Below are positions 43,237-53,319 of a DNA stretch of 64,000 nucleotides, one piece after another (positions within the stretch are counted from its first letter, which is position 1; each line of letters opens with the position of its first letter). The DNA is from an actinobacterium SCGC AAA044-N04 (lineage in GTDB: Bacteria; Actinomycetota; Actinomycetes; Nanopelagicales; Nanopelagicaceae). A program made the translations under genes and the position numbers. The stretch covers positions 239,385-303,384 of the forward strand of contig KB900456.1 in assembly GCA_000378885.1 (NCBI GenBank), given 5' to 3'. The notes under the pieces were generated by a model that saw nothing but the letters and a program-made list of their open reading frames with translations, was not told where the DNA came from and made no database searches.

Positions 43237-44649
43237 ATGGCAACCATCGACCCTTACATTCTCAAGCATCTTTCACATATGCAGCCAGCTTTGTATTGGC
43301 TGGATGAAGATCCCCTTGAACCTCAACCGAATCCAACATTAATTGGCGATGTCACTACTGATTTGTGCGTGGTGGGTGCTGGCTATACCGGTTTGTGGAC
43401 GGCATTAATTGCTAAAGAGCAAAACCCAGAGCGTGAAGTAATCATTGTTGAACAACGCGAAACTGGCGCGGGTGCATCTGGGCGAAACGGTGGATTTTGT
43501 AGCTACTCATTGACGCATGGTTTTATGAATGGATACAGCAGATTCAAAGATGAGATGGCTGTTATTGAACGGTTGGGTCGAGAGAATTTAGATTTAATTG
43601 AAGAAACCATTAAGCGATATGGAATTGATTGCCAATTTGAGTGGACCGGCGAGCTACGCATTGCAAATGAAGAGTGGCAGATTGCAGGCTTAGTAGAAGA
43701 AGCAAATCTTCGAAACTCTTTTGGTGACAATGTTGAAATTCTCAATCAAGATGAGATTCAAAAGCGAGTTAACTCTCCGCTATCAAAGGCTGCGCTATGG
43801 GATCCAGATGGAACTGCATTAGTGGATCCAGCCCGATTGGTATGGGGATTAGAGCGCGCATGTTTGAAGTTAGGTGTGAAGATTTTCGAAAACACCCATG
43901 TTGAGTGGTTAGAGCGAGCAAGCAGCGGAATGATTGTTCACACTCCCTACGGTTCCGTCTATGCCCAAAAAGTTGCACTTGCAACAAATGTCTTTAAATC
44001 ACTGGTTAAGCGCGCACATAAATATGTTGTGCCAGTTTATGACTTTCAGTTAGTGACAGAGCCTTTAACTAAAGCGCAGATGAAATCAATTGGTTGGAAA
44101 GGCCGTGAAGGTCTATCGGAGGCTGGAAACCAATTCCATTATTATCGTTTGACTAAAGATAACGAGATTTTATGGGGCGGTTATGATGCTATTTATAACT
44201 TCCGAGGCAAAGTGCGCCAAGAGTATGAATCTGATGCTGAAACATATGCTCATTTAGCGCAGGCATTCTTAGAAACTTTTCCTCAGCTTAAGGGAATTAA
44301 ATTCACACATGGTTGGGGCGGAGCAATTGATACATGTTCACGGTTCTCACCTTTTTGGGGTAAAGCCTATGGTGGGCGAGTGGCCTATGTGTTGGGCTAC
44401 ACCGGACTTGGTGTTGGCTCTACTCGATTTGGCGCGCAAGTGATGTTAGATCTTTTGGATAAGGTTGATAACGAACGCACTCGTTTAAAGATGGTTCGCA
44501 AGAAGCCGCTGCCTTTCCCACCAGAGCCTTTAAAGTTTATATTTATCCGCATTACGCAGTGGTCAATAAATAGGGCGGATCAAAATCAGGGTAAGCGTAA
44601 TTTGTGGCTGAAATTACTCGATGCTTTGGGCTTGGGCTTTGATTCTTAA
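43237..44649 (+). CDS. FAD-dependent amine oxidoreductase (DadA/PuuB-like)
   Basis: This 470-residue flavoprotein has the FAD-binding motif VVGAGYTGLWTALI (about residues 46-59), then EQRETGAGASGRNGGF, and a C-terminal GYTGLGVGSTRFGAQ cofactor segment. It belongs to the DAO family that includes gamma-glutamylputrescine oxidase. In this cluster it probably oxidises putrescine or a related amine to an aldehyde for the nearby dehydrogenase. No glutamylputrescine synthetase gene is in the window, so free amine oxidation is possible. An in-frame stop at 43210 makes ATG 43237 the first possible start. Confidence 0.8.
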   Translation: MATIDPYILKHLSHMQPALYWLDEDPLEPQPNPTLIGDVTTDLCVVGAGYTGLWTALIAKEQNPEREVIIVEQRETGAGASGRNGGFCSYSLTHGFMNGYSRFKDEMAVIERLGRENLDLIEETIKRYGIDCQFEWTGELRIANEEWQIAGLVEEANLRNSFGDNVEILNQDEIQKRVNSPLSKAALWDPDGTALVDPARLVWGLERACLKLGVKIFENTHVEWLERASSGMIVHTPYGSVYAQKVALATNVFKSLVKRAHKYVVPVYDFQLVTEPLTKAQMKSIGWKGREGLSEAGNQFHYYRLTKDNEILWGGYDAIYNFRGKVRQEYESDAETYAHLAQAFLETFPQLKGIKFTHGWGGAIDTCSRFSPFWGKAYGGRVAYVLGYTGLGVGSTRFGAQVMLDLLDKVDNERTRLKMVRKKPLPFPPEPLKFIFIRITQWSINRADQNQGKRNLWLKLLDALGLGFDS

Positions 44650-44659
44650 GCTTTACCTC

Positions 44660-44665
44660 TATTCT
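44660..44665 (+). promoter_or_regulatory. putative -10 box for leaderless agmatinase
   Basis: TATTCT ends 6 nt before ATG 44672 in the 22-nt gap after the oxidoreductase gene. No Shine-Dalgarno is present. Confidence 0.4.
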
Positions 44666-44671
44666 TAAGCC

Positions 44672-45670
44672 ATGACTAATCACGGCAATATGTATGGCCC
44701 CGATTTCACATTTCTTGGAATTGAGCGCTGTGATTTGGATATTCATTCTTCATATGCTGATGCAGATGTAGTGATCGTTGGCGCACCCATTGATAGTGGA
44801 ACTTCACATCGTTCAGGTGCCAAGTTTGGTCCTCAAGCAATTCGCGGGGGAGATTATTTGCCTCACGATGCCGAGCGTCCACATTTAGCTTTGCGTGTTG
44901 ATTCACTAAAAGAGATGAAGGTTGTCGACGCCGGAGATTTGTTGATGCCAGGTAGTGACTTGGTTGCATCCCTAGAAGTTTTAGCACAAGCCACAGAAAA
45001 GATTTCACGTGCTGGTGCAATTCCAGTCATTCTTGGCGGAGATCATTCAATTGCATCTGCAGATGTTGCAGGAATTGCACGCCACCGCGGCATGGGTAAG
45101 ATTTCAATAATTCACTTTGATGCACATGCTGACACTGGTGAAGACCAATGGGGAGCTTTAGTTGGTCACGGCACACCAATGCGTCGCTTAATCGATACCG
45201 GCACAGTGCGTGGAGATCGTTTCTTACAGTTAGGTTTGCGCGGTTATTGGCCAGATTCAAAAACTTTAGATTGGATGCGCGATCAAGGAATGCGCTCCTA
45301 TGAAATGACAGAAATTCACCACCGCGGACTCAATACAGTTCTAGATGAATCCTTCGCAATTCTTACAAATGAGTGCGATGGAGTTTTCCTATCTGTAGAC
45401 ATTGATGTTGTTGATCCAGGTATGGCACCGGGAACTGGAACTCCTGAGCCAGGTGGAATGACTAGTCGTGAGCTTTTAGAGTCCGTACGCAGAATCTGTC
45501 TTGAACTTCCGATTGTTGGAATTGATGTAGTTGAAGTCGCACCAGCATTTGATAGCGCGGATATAACTGCAATTTTGGCTAACCGTGTTGTCCTAGAGGC
45601 CCTGAGTGCAATCGCAAAACGCCGTTCAGGAACCAAGTACTCTCCAACACAAAATCTTCTGGACCGATAA
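44672..45670 (+). CDS. speB: agmatinase (ureohydrolase family)
   Basis: This 332-residue manganese enzyme likely splits agmatine into putrescine and urea. It has all the metal-binding motifs: GGDHSIA, FDAHADTGED and SVDIDVVDPGMAPGTGTPEPGG. The polyamine neighbours support agmatinase, but guanidinobutyrase or another ureohydrolase activity is possible. No nickel-chaperone genes of the kind found with guanidine hydrolases are nearby. Its stop is directly followed by the dxr ATG. Confidence 0.84.
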   Translation: MTNHGNMYGPDFTFLGIERCDLDIHSSYADADVVIVGAPIDSGTSHRSGAKFGPQAIRGGDYLPHDAERPHLALRVDSLKEMKVVDAGDLLMPGSDLVASLEVLAQATEKISRAGAIPVILGGDHSIASADVAGIARHRGMGKISIIHFDAHADTGEDQWGALVGHGTPMRRLIDTGTVRGDRFLQLGLRGYWPDSKTLDWMRDQGMRSYEMTEIHHRGLNTVLDESFAILTNECDGVFLSVDIDVVDPGMAPGTGTPEPGGMTSRELLESVRRICLELPIVGIDVVEVAPAFDSADITAILANRVVLEALSAIAKRRSGTKYSPTQNLLDR

Positions 45671-46816
45671 ATGCGTGATGTAGTTATTTTGGGCTCTACG
45701 GGCTCAATTGGTGTTCAGGCCCTTGAAGTTATTGCAAGTAATCCTTCCCTCTTTAAAGTTGTGGCAATTTCATCTGCAGGTAGTAATCCAGAGCTAGTCA
45801 TTGCACAGGCTAAGCAATTCAAAGTTTCACATGTTGGAGTAGTAAATAATGCAGATCTGGTGCGCACAGCATTGCCTGGAGTCACTGTCATAGACGGCGC
45901 TAATGCATCAACCGAAATTGCAGCCATCAACTGCGATGTCGTGCTCAATGGAATCACAGGATCTATTGGGCTTGGACCAACACTTGCAGCTTTAGATGCC
46001 GGCAATGCCTTGGCACTTGCTAATAAGGAGTCGCTAGTTGCTGCTGGAGATTTGGTTATGTCCAGGTCTAGAGAACATCAAATAATCCCTGTTGATTCAG
46101 AACATAGCGCGATTTTTCAGTCGGCATTAGCTGGCAAGAAATCTGAGATTAAAAGGATTGTTTTAACTGCAAGCGGGGGAGCATTTAGAGATCGCTCGAA
46201 CCTTGATGCAATTACAGTCGAAGATGCACTTAAGCATCCAACATGGTCAATGGGGGCCGTTGTTACTATTAATTCAGCAACTCTTGTCAACAAAGGTCTT
46301 GAAATCATTGAAGCGCATTATCTATTTGGTTTGCCGTATTCAGATATAGAAGCCGTTATTCATCCACAGTCGGTCGTTCACTCCCTTGTTGAATTCAATG
46401 ATGGCTCAACTATTGCTCAAGCCAGCCCGCCTAATATGAAAGGAGCTATTGCATATGCAATGAACTGGCCAGATAGATTGAGTAAATCAACTGCGCCGAT
46501 AGATTGGTCAATTCCACAATCTTGGACTTTTGCACCAATTAACGCCAAACAATTTCCAAGTGTTGATTTAGCACGCCATTGCGGTGAAATAGGTGGGGGA
46601 TTACCTGCGATATTTAATGCTGCTAATGAAGTGGCAGTGGCTGCCTTTATATCAAAAAGGCTTGAATTCAAATCAATCGTTGGAGTTATAGCCGCCGTTG
46701 TTGCAGATCTAGAGAAAGATTCTCCGAAAACTCTCAGAGATTTATCTGATGTCAGTGTCCTAGAAGATGATGTTCGCACTCGTGCACAAGCACATCTACT
46801 ACGATTGGCCCCATAA
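45671..46816 (+). CDS. dxr: 1-deoxy-D-xylulose 5-phosphate reductoisomerase Dxr
   Basis: Dxr commits carbon to the MEP isoprenoid route. The 381-residue protein has the NADPH motif LGSTGSIGVQALEV, GNALALANKESLVAAGD, PVDSEHSAIFQ and LTASGGAFRDRS, and ends with NAANEVAVAAFISKR and a helical tail. It starts at the base after the speB stop and shares its last base with rseP. ispG follows rseP, so two MEP-pathway genes flank the protease. Confidence 0.96.
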   Translation: MRDVVILGSTGSIGVQALEVIASNPSLFKVVAISSAGSNPELVIAQAKQFKVSHVGVVNNADLVRTALPGVTVIDGANASTEIAAINCDVVLNGITGSIGLGPTLAALDAGNALALANKESLVAAGDLVMSRSREHQIIPVDSEHSAIFQSALAGKKSEIKRIVLTASGGAFRDRSNLDAITVEDALKHPTWSMGAVVTINSATLVNKGLEIIEAHYLFGLPYSDIEAVIHPQSVVHSLVEFNDGSTIAQASPPNMKGAIAYAMNWPDRLSKSTAPIDWSIPQSWTFAPINAKQFPSVDLARHCGEIGGGLPAIFNAANEVAVAAFISKRLEFKSIVGVIAAVVADLEKDSPKTLRDLSDVSVLEDDVRTRAQAHLLRLAP

Positions 46817-47961
46817 TGCAGATCATCGGAATCCTCGGCTTTGTTGTTGCGCTACTTACCTCAGTAATGATTCATGAGTTTGGCCATTTCTTAACGGCTA
46901 AGCGCTATGGAATGAAGGTCAGTGAATTCTTTTTAGGCTTCGGTACACGGATTTGGTCAACCAAGCGCGGTGAAACTGAGTTCGGCCTCAAAGCGATTCC
47001 TGCTGGTGGATATTGCAAGATTGAAGGCATGACACCAGGTGATGTGATGCCTGAAGGTGAAGAGTCACGGGCTTTCTATACTGCCAAATCATCACAGAAA
47101 TTGATTGTGCTTGGGGCAGGCTCTTTTCTCCATTTCGTTCTTGGTTACATTCTTCTCTTTGTGTTATTTGCAGGTGTTGGCACTAATCAGCTACTGCCGA
47201 CAATTAATGAAGTAGTGAAGGGCTCAGCCGCGCAATCAGCTGGCATCCTTGCAGGAGATGAAGTACTAGCTATCAATGGCAAGCAAGTTGATAATTGGTA
47301 TTCCGATGTTCAGATAATTCGTAACTCTAAGGGCGCACCCCTTACTTTGTTAATTGCGCGTGGAGGGGAAGAGATAACAATCTCTGCCTCAGCAAAACTC
47401 GAAACAGTTGATGGCACAGAGCGCTATGTGCTTGGAATTATCAATGATGTTGGTATTAGACGCTCGGGTCTGGGTACGTCACTAAAAAATTCAGCAATTG
47501 TTACAAAAGATTTCTTAGTACAAAGCGTTAAATCACTCATTAATCTTCCTTCAAAGATTCCTGCTTTGTGGGGACAAACTGTGGGTGGAGAAACCCGTGA
47601 TCCCAATGGTTTAGTTGGCGTTGTTGGCGTTGCACGCGTTTCCGGACAAGCAGTTGGCAGTGATGCGCTATCGGTAACTGAGCGCCTATCAACATTTATT
47701 TTGATTATTGCTAGTTTAAATATCTTTGTTGGTTTGTTTAATCTTTTGCCTATATTGCCACTCGATGGCGGTCATATGGCTGTTGCTATTGCTGATGAGA
47801 TTCGTGCATTTATTGCGCGCCTTCGTGGCCGAGCACGCCCAGCTGCAATTGATGTGGCTTTGCTGACCCCGATAACCATGGTGGTCTTCGTAATTCTGGC
47901 AGCCCTTACGGTTTTGCTCCTAGTTGCAGACATCGTTAATCCTGTTGTACTTAATCTTTAG
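46816..47961 (+). CDS. rseP: site-2 (RseP/RIP) family intramembrane metalloprotease
   Basis: This 381-residue membrane protease has the zinc motif HEFGH (His20, Glu21, His24) in its first helix, a PDZ domain (about 120-200, with [17 protein letters not shown]) and the C-terminal LPLDGGH motif in the third catalytic helix. The family cleaves anti-sigma factors and other membrane substrates. The substrate here is unknown. The dxr-rseP-ispG order is the usual actinobacterial one. Confidence 0.92.
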   Translation: MQIIGILGFVVALLTSVMIHEFGHFLTAKRYGMKVSEFFLGFGTRIWSTKRGETEFGLKAIPAGGYCKIEGMTPGDVMPEGEESRAFYTAKSSQKLIVLGAGSFLHFVLGYILLFVLFAGVGTNQLLPTINEVVKGSAAQSAGILAGDEVLAINGKQVDNWYSDVQIIRNSKGAPLTLLIARGGEEITISASAKLETVDGTERYVLGIINDVGIRRSGLGTSLKNSAIVTKDFLVQSVKSLINLPSKIPALWGQTVGGETRDPNGLVGVVGVARVSGQAVGSDALSVTERLSTFILIIASLNIFVGLFNLLPILPLDGGHMAVAIADEIRAFIARLRGRARPAAIDVALLTPITMVVFVILAALTVLLLVADIVNPVVLNL

Positions 47962-47981
47962 CGCAACCCGCATTCTTACGG

Positions 47982-47987
47982 CACAAT
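47982..47987 (+). promoter_or_regulatory. putative -10 box for leaderless ispG
   Basis: CACAAT ends 6 nt before ATG 47994. It differs from TATAAT at two positions, and no Shine-Dalgarno is seen. Confidence 0.35.
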
Positions 47988-47993
47988 AGCCCC

Positions 47994-49145
47994 ATGGTTG
48001 ATCTAGGAATCCCAAGCGCACCACCTGCCACGCTAAGCCCGCGCCGAAAGACGCGTCAGATGATGGTGGGCAAAGTTGGCGTTGGAAGTGATTCACCGGT
48101 CAGCGTGCAATCTATGTGCACAACTCTTACGGCAGATGTGAATGCAACATTGCAACAAATTGCAGAACTAACAGCTTCTGGATGTCAGATAGTTCGTGTG
48201 GCAGTTCCAAGTCAAGATGATGCTGATGCGCTGGCTCAGATTGCTAAGAAATCCCAGATTCCAGTTATTGCAGATATTCACTTTCAGCCTAAATACATTT
48301 TTGCGGCCATTGATGCAGGGTGTGCTGCGGTGCGTGTTAATCCTGGCAACATCAAGCAATTTGATGACAAGGTAAAAGAAGTTGCAAAAGCTGCAGGAGA
48401 TGCAGGAATTCCAATTCGTATTGGCGTTAACGCAGGTTCATTAGATCCACGCCTACTTGCAAAGTATGGCAAGGCAACTCCAGAAGCTTTAGCTGAGTCA
48501 GCCCTGTGGGAAGCATCATTATTTGAAGAGCATGGTTTTTCAGATATTAAAATCTCAGTAAAACACCATGACCCAGTAATCATGGTCAATGCATATCGAA
48601 TTCTTGCTGCAAAGTGTGACTACCCATTGCACCTAGGTGTGACTGAGGCAGGACCTCTTTTCCAGGGAACAATCAAGTCAGCAACTGCATTTGGAATTTT
48701 GTTAGCAGAAGGCATTGGCGACACTATTCGCGTTTCACTCTCAGCGCCTCCAGTTGAAGAAGTCAAGGTTGGAATCTCAATTCTTGAATCTCTCAACTTG
48801 CGTCAACGTAAATTAGAGATTGTCTCTTGTCCTTCATGCGGACGTGCACAAGTTGATGTGTACACATTGGCTGAAAAGGTGCAGGCAGGGTTGCAAGGAA
48901 TGACAGTTCCACTTCGCGTTGCCGTTATGGGCTGCGTTGTTAATGGTCCAGGCGAGGCACGTGAAGCAGATCTTGGTGTTGCATCAGGAAATGGCAAGGG
49001 CCAGATATTTGTTAAGGGTCAAGTAATTAAAACGGTACCTGAAGCCCAAATTGTTGAAACTTTAATTGAAGAAGCTATGAGATTGGCCGAAGAAATGGAA
49101 GCCGCTGGCGTTGCTTCAGGGCAACCATCTGTTGATGTTCGATAG
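47994..49145 (+). CDS. ispG: 4-hydroxy-3-methylbut-2-enyl diphosphate synthase IspG
   Basis: IspG is the [4Fe-4S] enzyme of the sixth MEP step. The 383-residue protein has the TIM-barrel start [28 protein letters not shown] in the form [10 protein letters not shown], and the cluster cysteines in SCPSCGR and [14 protein letters not shown]. The length fits the two-domain bacterial form. Its TAG stop forms part of a -10-like box for proS. Confidence 0.96.
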   Translation: MVDLGIPSAPPATLSPRRKTRQMMVGKVGVGSDSPVSVQSMCTTLTADVNATLQQIAELTASGCQIVRVAVPSQDDADALAQIAKKSQIPVIADIHFQPKYIFAAIDAGCAAVRVNPGNIKQFDDKVKEVAKAAGDAGIPIRIGVNAGSLDPRLLAKYGKATPEALAESALWEASLFEEHGFSDIKISVKHHDPVIMVNAYRILAAKCDYPLHLGVTEAGPLFQGTIKSATAFGILLAEGIGDTIRVSLSAPPVEEVKVGISILESLNLRQRKLEIVSCPSCGRAQVDVYTLAEKVQAGLQGMTVPLRVAVMGCVVNGPGEAREADLGVASGNGKGQIFVKGQVIKTVPEAQIVETLIEEAMRLAEEMEAAGVASGQPSVDVR

Positions 49146-49148
49146 GCT
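49143..49148 (+). promoter_or_regulatory. putative -10 box for leaderless proS overlapping the ispG stop
   Basis: TAGGCT begins with the ispG stop codon and ends 6 nt before ATG 49155. No Shine-Dalgarno is present and the -35 is weak. Confidence 0.4.
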
Positions 49149-49154
49149 CACTCC

Positions 49155-50879
49155 ATGCTAAAAATGTCTACGCTCTTTTTGCGTACGCTGCGCGATGACC
49201 CAGCAGATGCTGAAGTCGCTAGCCACCGTTTATTAGTAAGAGCTGGATACATTCGCCGAATTGCAGCTGGAATTTACTCGTGGTTGCCACTTGGAGTTAT
49301 TACCCTTCGCAATGTTGAAAACGTTATTCGCCAAGAGATGGATCAAGCAGGTTTTCAAGAGGTTCACTTCCCAGCACTTTTGCCACGTGAGGCATATGAA
49401 GCAACAAACCGTTGGGAAGAGTACGGTCCATCCCTGTTTCGTCTGCAAGATCGTCGCGGCGCAGATTATTTATTAGGACCAACACACGAAGAGATGTTCA
49501 CTTTGATGGTTAAGGGTGAATATTCATCCTATAAAGATCTTCCACTTTCTATCTATCAAATTCAAACGAAGTATCGCGATGAAGCCCGCCCACGTAGTGG
49601 AATCATCCGCGGACGTGAGTTTGTGATGAAGGATTCTTATTCATTTGATATTGACGATGCTGGTTTAGAAATCTCTTATCAAAAGCATCGTGATGCTTAT
49701 GTCAGTTGCTTTAATCGCTTAGGAATGAAATACAACATTGTTAAGGCAGTCTCTGGCGCAATGGGCGGCTCTAAGTCTGAAGAGTTTTTAGCTCCATGTT
49801 CAACTGGTGAAGATACATATGTGCTTTGTCCTAAGTGCGGTTTTGCTGCAAATGTTGAAGCGATGGTCACTAAAGTTCCTGCAGGTGATGCATCAGCAAC
49901 ACCAGCTTTAGAAGTGTTAAACACACCAAATACGCCAACGATTGATTCACTCGTTGATCTCATGAACGCTCAATTTGGTGGGGGATATAGCGCAGCTGAT
50001 ACTTTGAAAAACATTATGTTGATGGCAGATGGCACACCAATCGCTGTTTTGGTTCCAGGTGATCGTGAAGTTGATTTGAAGCGCCTGCAGGAAAACCTAG
50101 GTGGCGTTCATGAGCTTCGCGTATTTGAAGAAGCAGACTTTGCTAAACACCCTTCACTTGTTAAGGGATATATCGGACCACAAGATGCCGCTAAATCTGG
50201 AATTAAGGTTCTAGCCGATCCACGCGTAGCACCAGGAACTTCTTGGATAAGTGGTGCAAATAAGAAAGATAACCATGCTCGCTTTGTTGTTAATGGTCGC
50301 GACTTCACTCCAGATGCTTACGTTGAAGCTGCTGAAGTTCGAGCTGGCGATAGCTGTCCTGAGTGCAACACTGAAATTATTATTGATCGCGCAATTGAAA
50401 TTGGTCATATTTTCCAACTTGGTCGCAAGTATGCAGAGGCTCTGAGCCTTACAGTCTTAGATCAAAATGGTAAATCTCAAGTGGTAACCATGGGTTCTTA
50501 TGGAATCGGTGTTTCACGCGCAGTTGCCGCCATTGCTGAGCAGACTAGTGATGAGATTGGACTTAACTGGCCAGCAGAAATCGCTCCAGCCAAGGTTCAC
50601 ATCGTTGCCACTGGTAAAGAAGATCTTCCATTTGATACCGCCCTTGATATTGGTCAAAAACTAGAAGCTGCAGGCATCACTGTCATGCTCGATGATCGCC
50701 GTGATGCAAGTGCGGGAGTTAAGTTTAAAGATGCTGAATTAATTGGTAACCCAATTATTGTGGTGGTTGGTAAAGCGCTAGCTGAAGGCAAGGTCGAAGT
50801 TCGCGTCCGCAAGAGCGGGGATAAGAGTGAAGTTTTACTTGCCGATGCCGTTTCAACTATTACCAAGTTGCTAGCTTAG
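49155..50879 (+). CDS. proS: prolyl-tRNA synthetase
   Basis: ProS charges tRNA-Pro. The 574-residue bacterial-type class II enzyme has [23 protein letters not shown], the motif 2 region [22 protein letters not shown], the editing insertion domain (about 225-385), motif 3 [16 protein letters not shown] and a C-terminal anticodon domain. The length matches the form with a full editing domain. The next gene starts 4 nt after the stop. Confidence 0.96.
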   Translation: MLKMSTLFLRTLRDDPADAEVASHRLLVRAGYIRRIAAGIYSWLPLGVITLRNVENVIRQEMDQAGFQEVHFPALLPREAYEATNRWEEYGPSLFRLQDRRGADYLLGPTHEEMFTLMVKGEYSSYKDLPLSIYQIQTKYRDEARPRSGIIRGREFVMKDSYSFDIDDAGLEISYQKHRDAYVSCFNRLGMKYNIVKAVSGAMGGSKSEEFLAPCSTGEDTYVLCPKCGFAANVEAMVTKVPAGDASATPALEVLNTPNTPTIDSLVDLMNAQFGGGYSAADTLKNIMLMADGTPIAVLVPGDREVDLKRLQENLGGVHELRVFEEADFAKHPSLVKGYIGPQDAAKSGIKVLADPRVAPGTSWISGANKKDNHARFVVNGRDFTPDAYVEAAEVRAGDSCPECNTEIIIDRAIEIGHIFQLGRKYAEALSLTVLDQNGKSQVVTMGSYGIGVSRAVAAIAEQTSDEIGLNWPAEIAPAKVHIVATGKEDLPFDTALDIGQKLEAAGITVMLDDRRDASAGVKFKDAELIGNPIIVVVGKALAEGKVEVRVRKSGDKSEVLLADAVSTITKLLA

Positions 50880-50883
50880 AAAA

Positions 50884-51666
50884 GTGTTTGCTGACTTAAC
50901 GCTTGCTACTGGCTTATTTCTTATCTCGGCATCATTTTTTGCTGGTTTTGTTGATTCAATTGCAGGTGGCGGGGGATTAATTCAACTTCCAGCACTATTA
51001 ATTGGTTTGCCAAAAACAGATACAGTCACAGTTCTTGGCACCAATAAGCTGGGATCAGTATTTGGAACCACAACGGCTGCAGCCCTGTATCGCAGGCAGA
51101 TAAAGCCAGACATTAAAGTTATAGCTGCTATGGCGATTCCAGCATTTATTGGCTCTGCTATTGGCGCATCGCTGGCTTCGCGCATTCCTACACAATCTAT
51201 GCGCCCGATTGTTCTGGTGCTACTTATCGTTGTTGCAATCTATACATGGTTAAAGCCAGATTTAGGAAAAATAGAGTTGCTGCGCCATGCTTCAAAGCGT
51301 CGAATACAGATATCAATTGCCGCCGGCCTCACTATTGGTTTCTATGATGGAATCTTTGGACCAGGAACAGGTTCATTCCTGATGCTAATTTTGGTGGCAT
51401 CACTGGGATATGCCTTCATCACCGCATCTGCAATTGCAAAGGTAGTAAATGTTTCAACAAATGTTGGAGCAATTATGATTTTTGGTTTACATGGGGCCAT
51501 CATTTGGCAGCTGGGGCTGATGCTTGGGGCAGCAAATGTCACAGGTGCTGTCATTGGTTCACGCCTTGCAATTAGGGGAGGGTCAGTCCTTGTGCGTAAG
51601 GTTTTCCTCATTGTTACAGTGGCTTTGATCATAAAAGTAGGAATTGATACTTTCGCATCTTTCTAG
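50884..51666 (+). CDS. TauE/SafE family membrane permease
   Basis: This 260-residue protein has about seven to eight hydrophobic spans and the two family repeats: FFAGFVDSIAGGGGLIQLPALL at the start and IGFYDGIFGPGTGSF in the middle. Members move sulfite, sulfoacetate or other small anions, and the substrate here is unknown. The start is GTG 50884. TAGCTT (50872-50877), inside the end of proS, ends 6 nt before it and may be a leaderless -10 box. Confidence 0.85.
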   Translation: MFADLTLATGLFLISASFFAGFVDSIAGGGGLIQLPALLIGLPKTDTVTVLGTNKLGSVFGTTTAAALYRRQIKPDIKVIAAMAIPAFIGSAIGASLASRIPTQSMRPIVLVLLIVVAIYTWLKPDLGKIELLRHASKRRIQISIAAGLTIGFYDGIFGPGTGSFLMLILVASLGYAFITASAIAKVVNVSTNVGAIMIFGLHGAIIWQLGLMLGAANVTGAVIGSRLAIRGGSVLVRKVFLIVTVALIIKVGIDTFASF

Positions 51667-51708
51667 TTACACTTGTGCTTACAACTTAATAAGAAAGCAG
51701 AAACAATC

Positions 51709-52182
51709 ATGGCGCTCAAGGATTCACTGACCGAACTTCTCACCCCAGCTGTTGAAAACGCGGGATTTTTCTTGGAAGAAGTTCAAATTCAAAAAGCTGG
51801 TAATCACAGCACTGTTATATGTGTTGTGGATGGATTAAAGCCGCTCAACATGGATGAAGTTACTTCGGTTTCGCGCCTGATCTCAGAGCTTTTAGACAAT
51901 GAACCTGCATTGGGAGATAACCCATTCACACTAGAAGTCACATCACCTGGTGTTGATCGTCCACTTACTTTGCCCCGCCACTGGACCAAAAACCTCACTC
52001 GATTAATCAAGATGACTCTCGATGATGGAACGGTAGTCACCGCAAGACTCGGCGAATTTAACGACACCCATGCCCAATTAGTTGAAAACATTAAAGGCCG
52101 CATGAAAAACCATGAGATTGCCTTTGCAGATATCAAGCGCGCTGTGGTTGAAATTGAATTTAATCGAAAGGATGACAACTAA
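51709..52182 (+). CDS. rimP: ribosome maturation factor RimP
   Basis: RimP helps 30S assembly. The 157-residue protein has LLTPAVENAGFFLEEVQIQKAG, the Asp-rich VVDGLKPLNMDEVTSVSRLIS and the EVTSPGVDRPLT signature. I take ATG 51709; the open frame reaches upstream to 51673, but those residues are not family-like. It shares its last base with the nusA start, the standard rimP-nusA pair. Confidence 0.94.
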   Translation: MALKDSLTELLTPAVENAGFFLEEVQIQKAGNHSTVICVVDGLKPLNMDEVTSVSRLISELLDNEPALGDNPFTLEVTSPGVDRPLTLPRHWTKNLTRLIKMTLDDGTVVTARLGEFNDTHAQLVENIKGRMKNHEIAFADIKRAVVEIEFNRKDDN

Positions 52183-53156
52183 TGCATGTTGAGATGTCAG
52201 CCTTAGTAGAACTCACAAATGAAAAAGGCATTCCACTAGAGCAGTTGATTCAAGCAATTGAGGTGGGTGTTCTTACTGCCTACAACCAGACCGATGAAGC
52301 CAAGCGACATGCTCATGCTGTCCTAGATCGCGAGTCAGGTGAGATTCAGATATTAATTCCTCAGTTCAATGAAATCGGGGAAAAAATCGGCGATGAAGCC
52401 GATATGCCTGAGGGTTTCTCCCGCGTTGCCACATCAACGGCTCGCCAAGTAATCAAGATGAAAATGCGTGAAACCAATGACGCATCAATTGTTGCTGAGT
52501 TCACTGCCAATGTTGGAGATGTTATTTCTGGCGTTGTTCAGCAAGGTCGCGATCCAAAGATGATTCTTGTGAACCTAGGTCGTTTTGAAGGACGAATTCC
52601 GCCGCAGGAACAAGTACCGGGTGAGGTTTATAACCATGGTGATCGTATTAAGTGTTTTGTTGTTGAAGTAAAACAAGGTCTTAAAGGCCCTGAGATTATG
52701 TTATCTCGCAGCCACCCAGCACTTGTGAAGCAGTTATTTGCTCTAGAAGTTCCTGAGATCAATGATCGCATTGTTGAAATCATGGCAGTTGCACGCGAAG
52801 CAGGTCATCGCACAAAGATTGCAGTTCGCTCACACCGAGCAGGTGTTAGTCCTAAAGGATCATTGATCGGACCAATGGGTGCACGTGCTCGCGCAGTGAT
52901 GGATGAATTACATGGAGAGAAAATCGATATTGTGGATTGGTCAGAAGATCCTGCAACATTTGTGGGACATTCACTTGCACCAGCCAAAGTTGCATCGGTG
53001 CAAATTACTGACCTAGCTGGACGCGCGGCCAAGGTGGTTGTGCCTGATTACCAACTCTCACTTGCCATCGGAAAAGATGGGCAAAATGCACGCTTAGCGG
53101 CCCGCCTCACTGGCTGGCGAATCGATATTCACCCAGACAATCCGATTGAGGCCTAA
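52182..53156 (+). CDS. nusA: transcription termination/antitermination factor NusA
   Basis: NusA modulates RNA polymerase pausing, termination and rRNA antitermination. The 324-residue protein has the N-terminal RNAP-binding domain, an S1 domain (about 110-180), and two KH domains with VSPKGSLIGPMGARARAVMDEL and LSLAIGKDGQNARLAARLTGWRIDI. It lacks the acidic C-terminal repeats of proteobacteria, as is normal in actinobacteria. The start is ATG 52182; ATG 52194 is possible. A strong inverted repeat covers its stop codon. Confidence 0.95.
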   Translation: MHVEMSALVELTNEKGIPLEQLIQAIEVGVLTAYNQTDEAKRHAHAVLDRESGEIQILIPQFNEIGEKIGDEADMPEGFSRVATSTARQVIKMKMRETNDASIVAEFTANVGDVISGVVQQGRDPKMILVNLGRFEGRIPPQEQVPGEVYNHGDRIKCFVVEVKQGLKGPEIMLSRSHPALVKQLFALEVPEINDRIVEIMAVAREAGHRTKIAVRSHRAGVSPKGSLIGPMGARARAVMDELHGEKIDIVDWSEDPATFVGHSLAPAKVASVQITDLAGRAAKVVVPDYQLSLAIGKDGQNARLAARLTGWRIDIHPDNPIEA

Positions 53157-53181
53157 GGCCATTATGTATTCAGGCCTTAGG
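53152..53181 (+). repeat. 9-bp inverted repeat over the nusA stop codon
   Basis: CCTAAGGCC (53152-53160) pairs perfectly with GGCCTTAGG (53173-53181) around a 12-nt loop. The nusA TAA is inside the left arm. No T-run follows, so it is not a standard intrinsic terminator. The remaining gap to infB (53182-53319) holds no recognisable gene, including no ylxR. Confidence 0.7.
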
Positions 53182-53319
53182 TTCGATACCATGGGGCATT
53201 GCTTTAACCGATGAAATGGATAAGAAAGATATGAAACTCAAATGAGCTCGTTAGAACTATGAGGTCGTACAACTAGGGCTTGCATGTGAAGTTTCATGCG
53301 GGCCAAGACAGGGGAAAAA

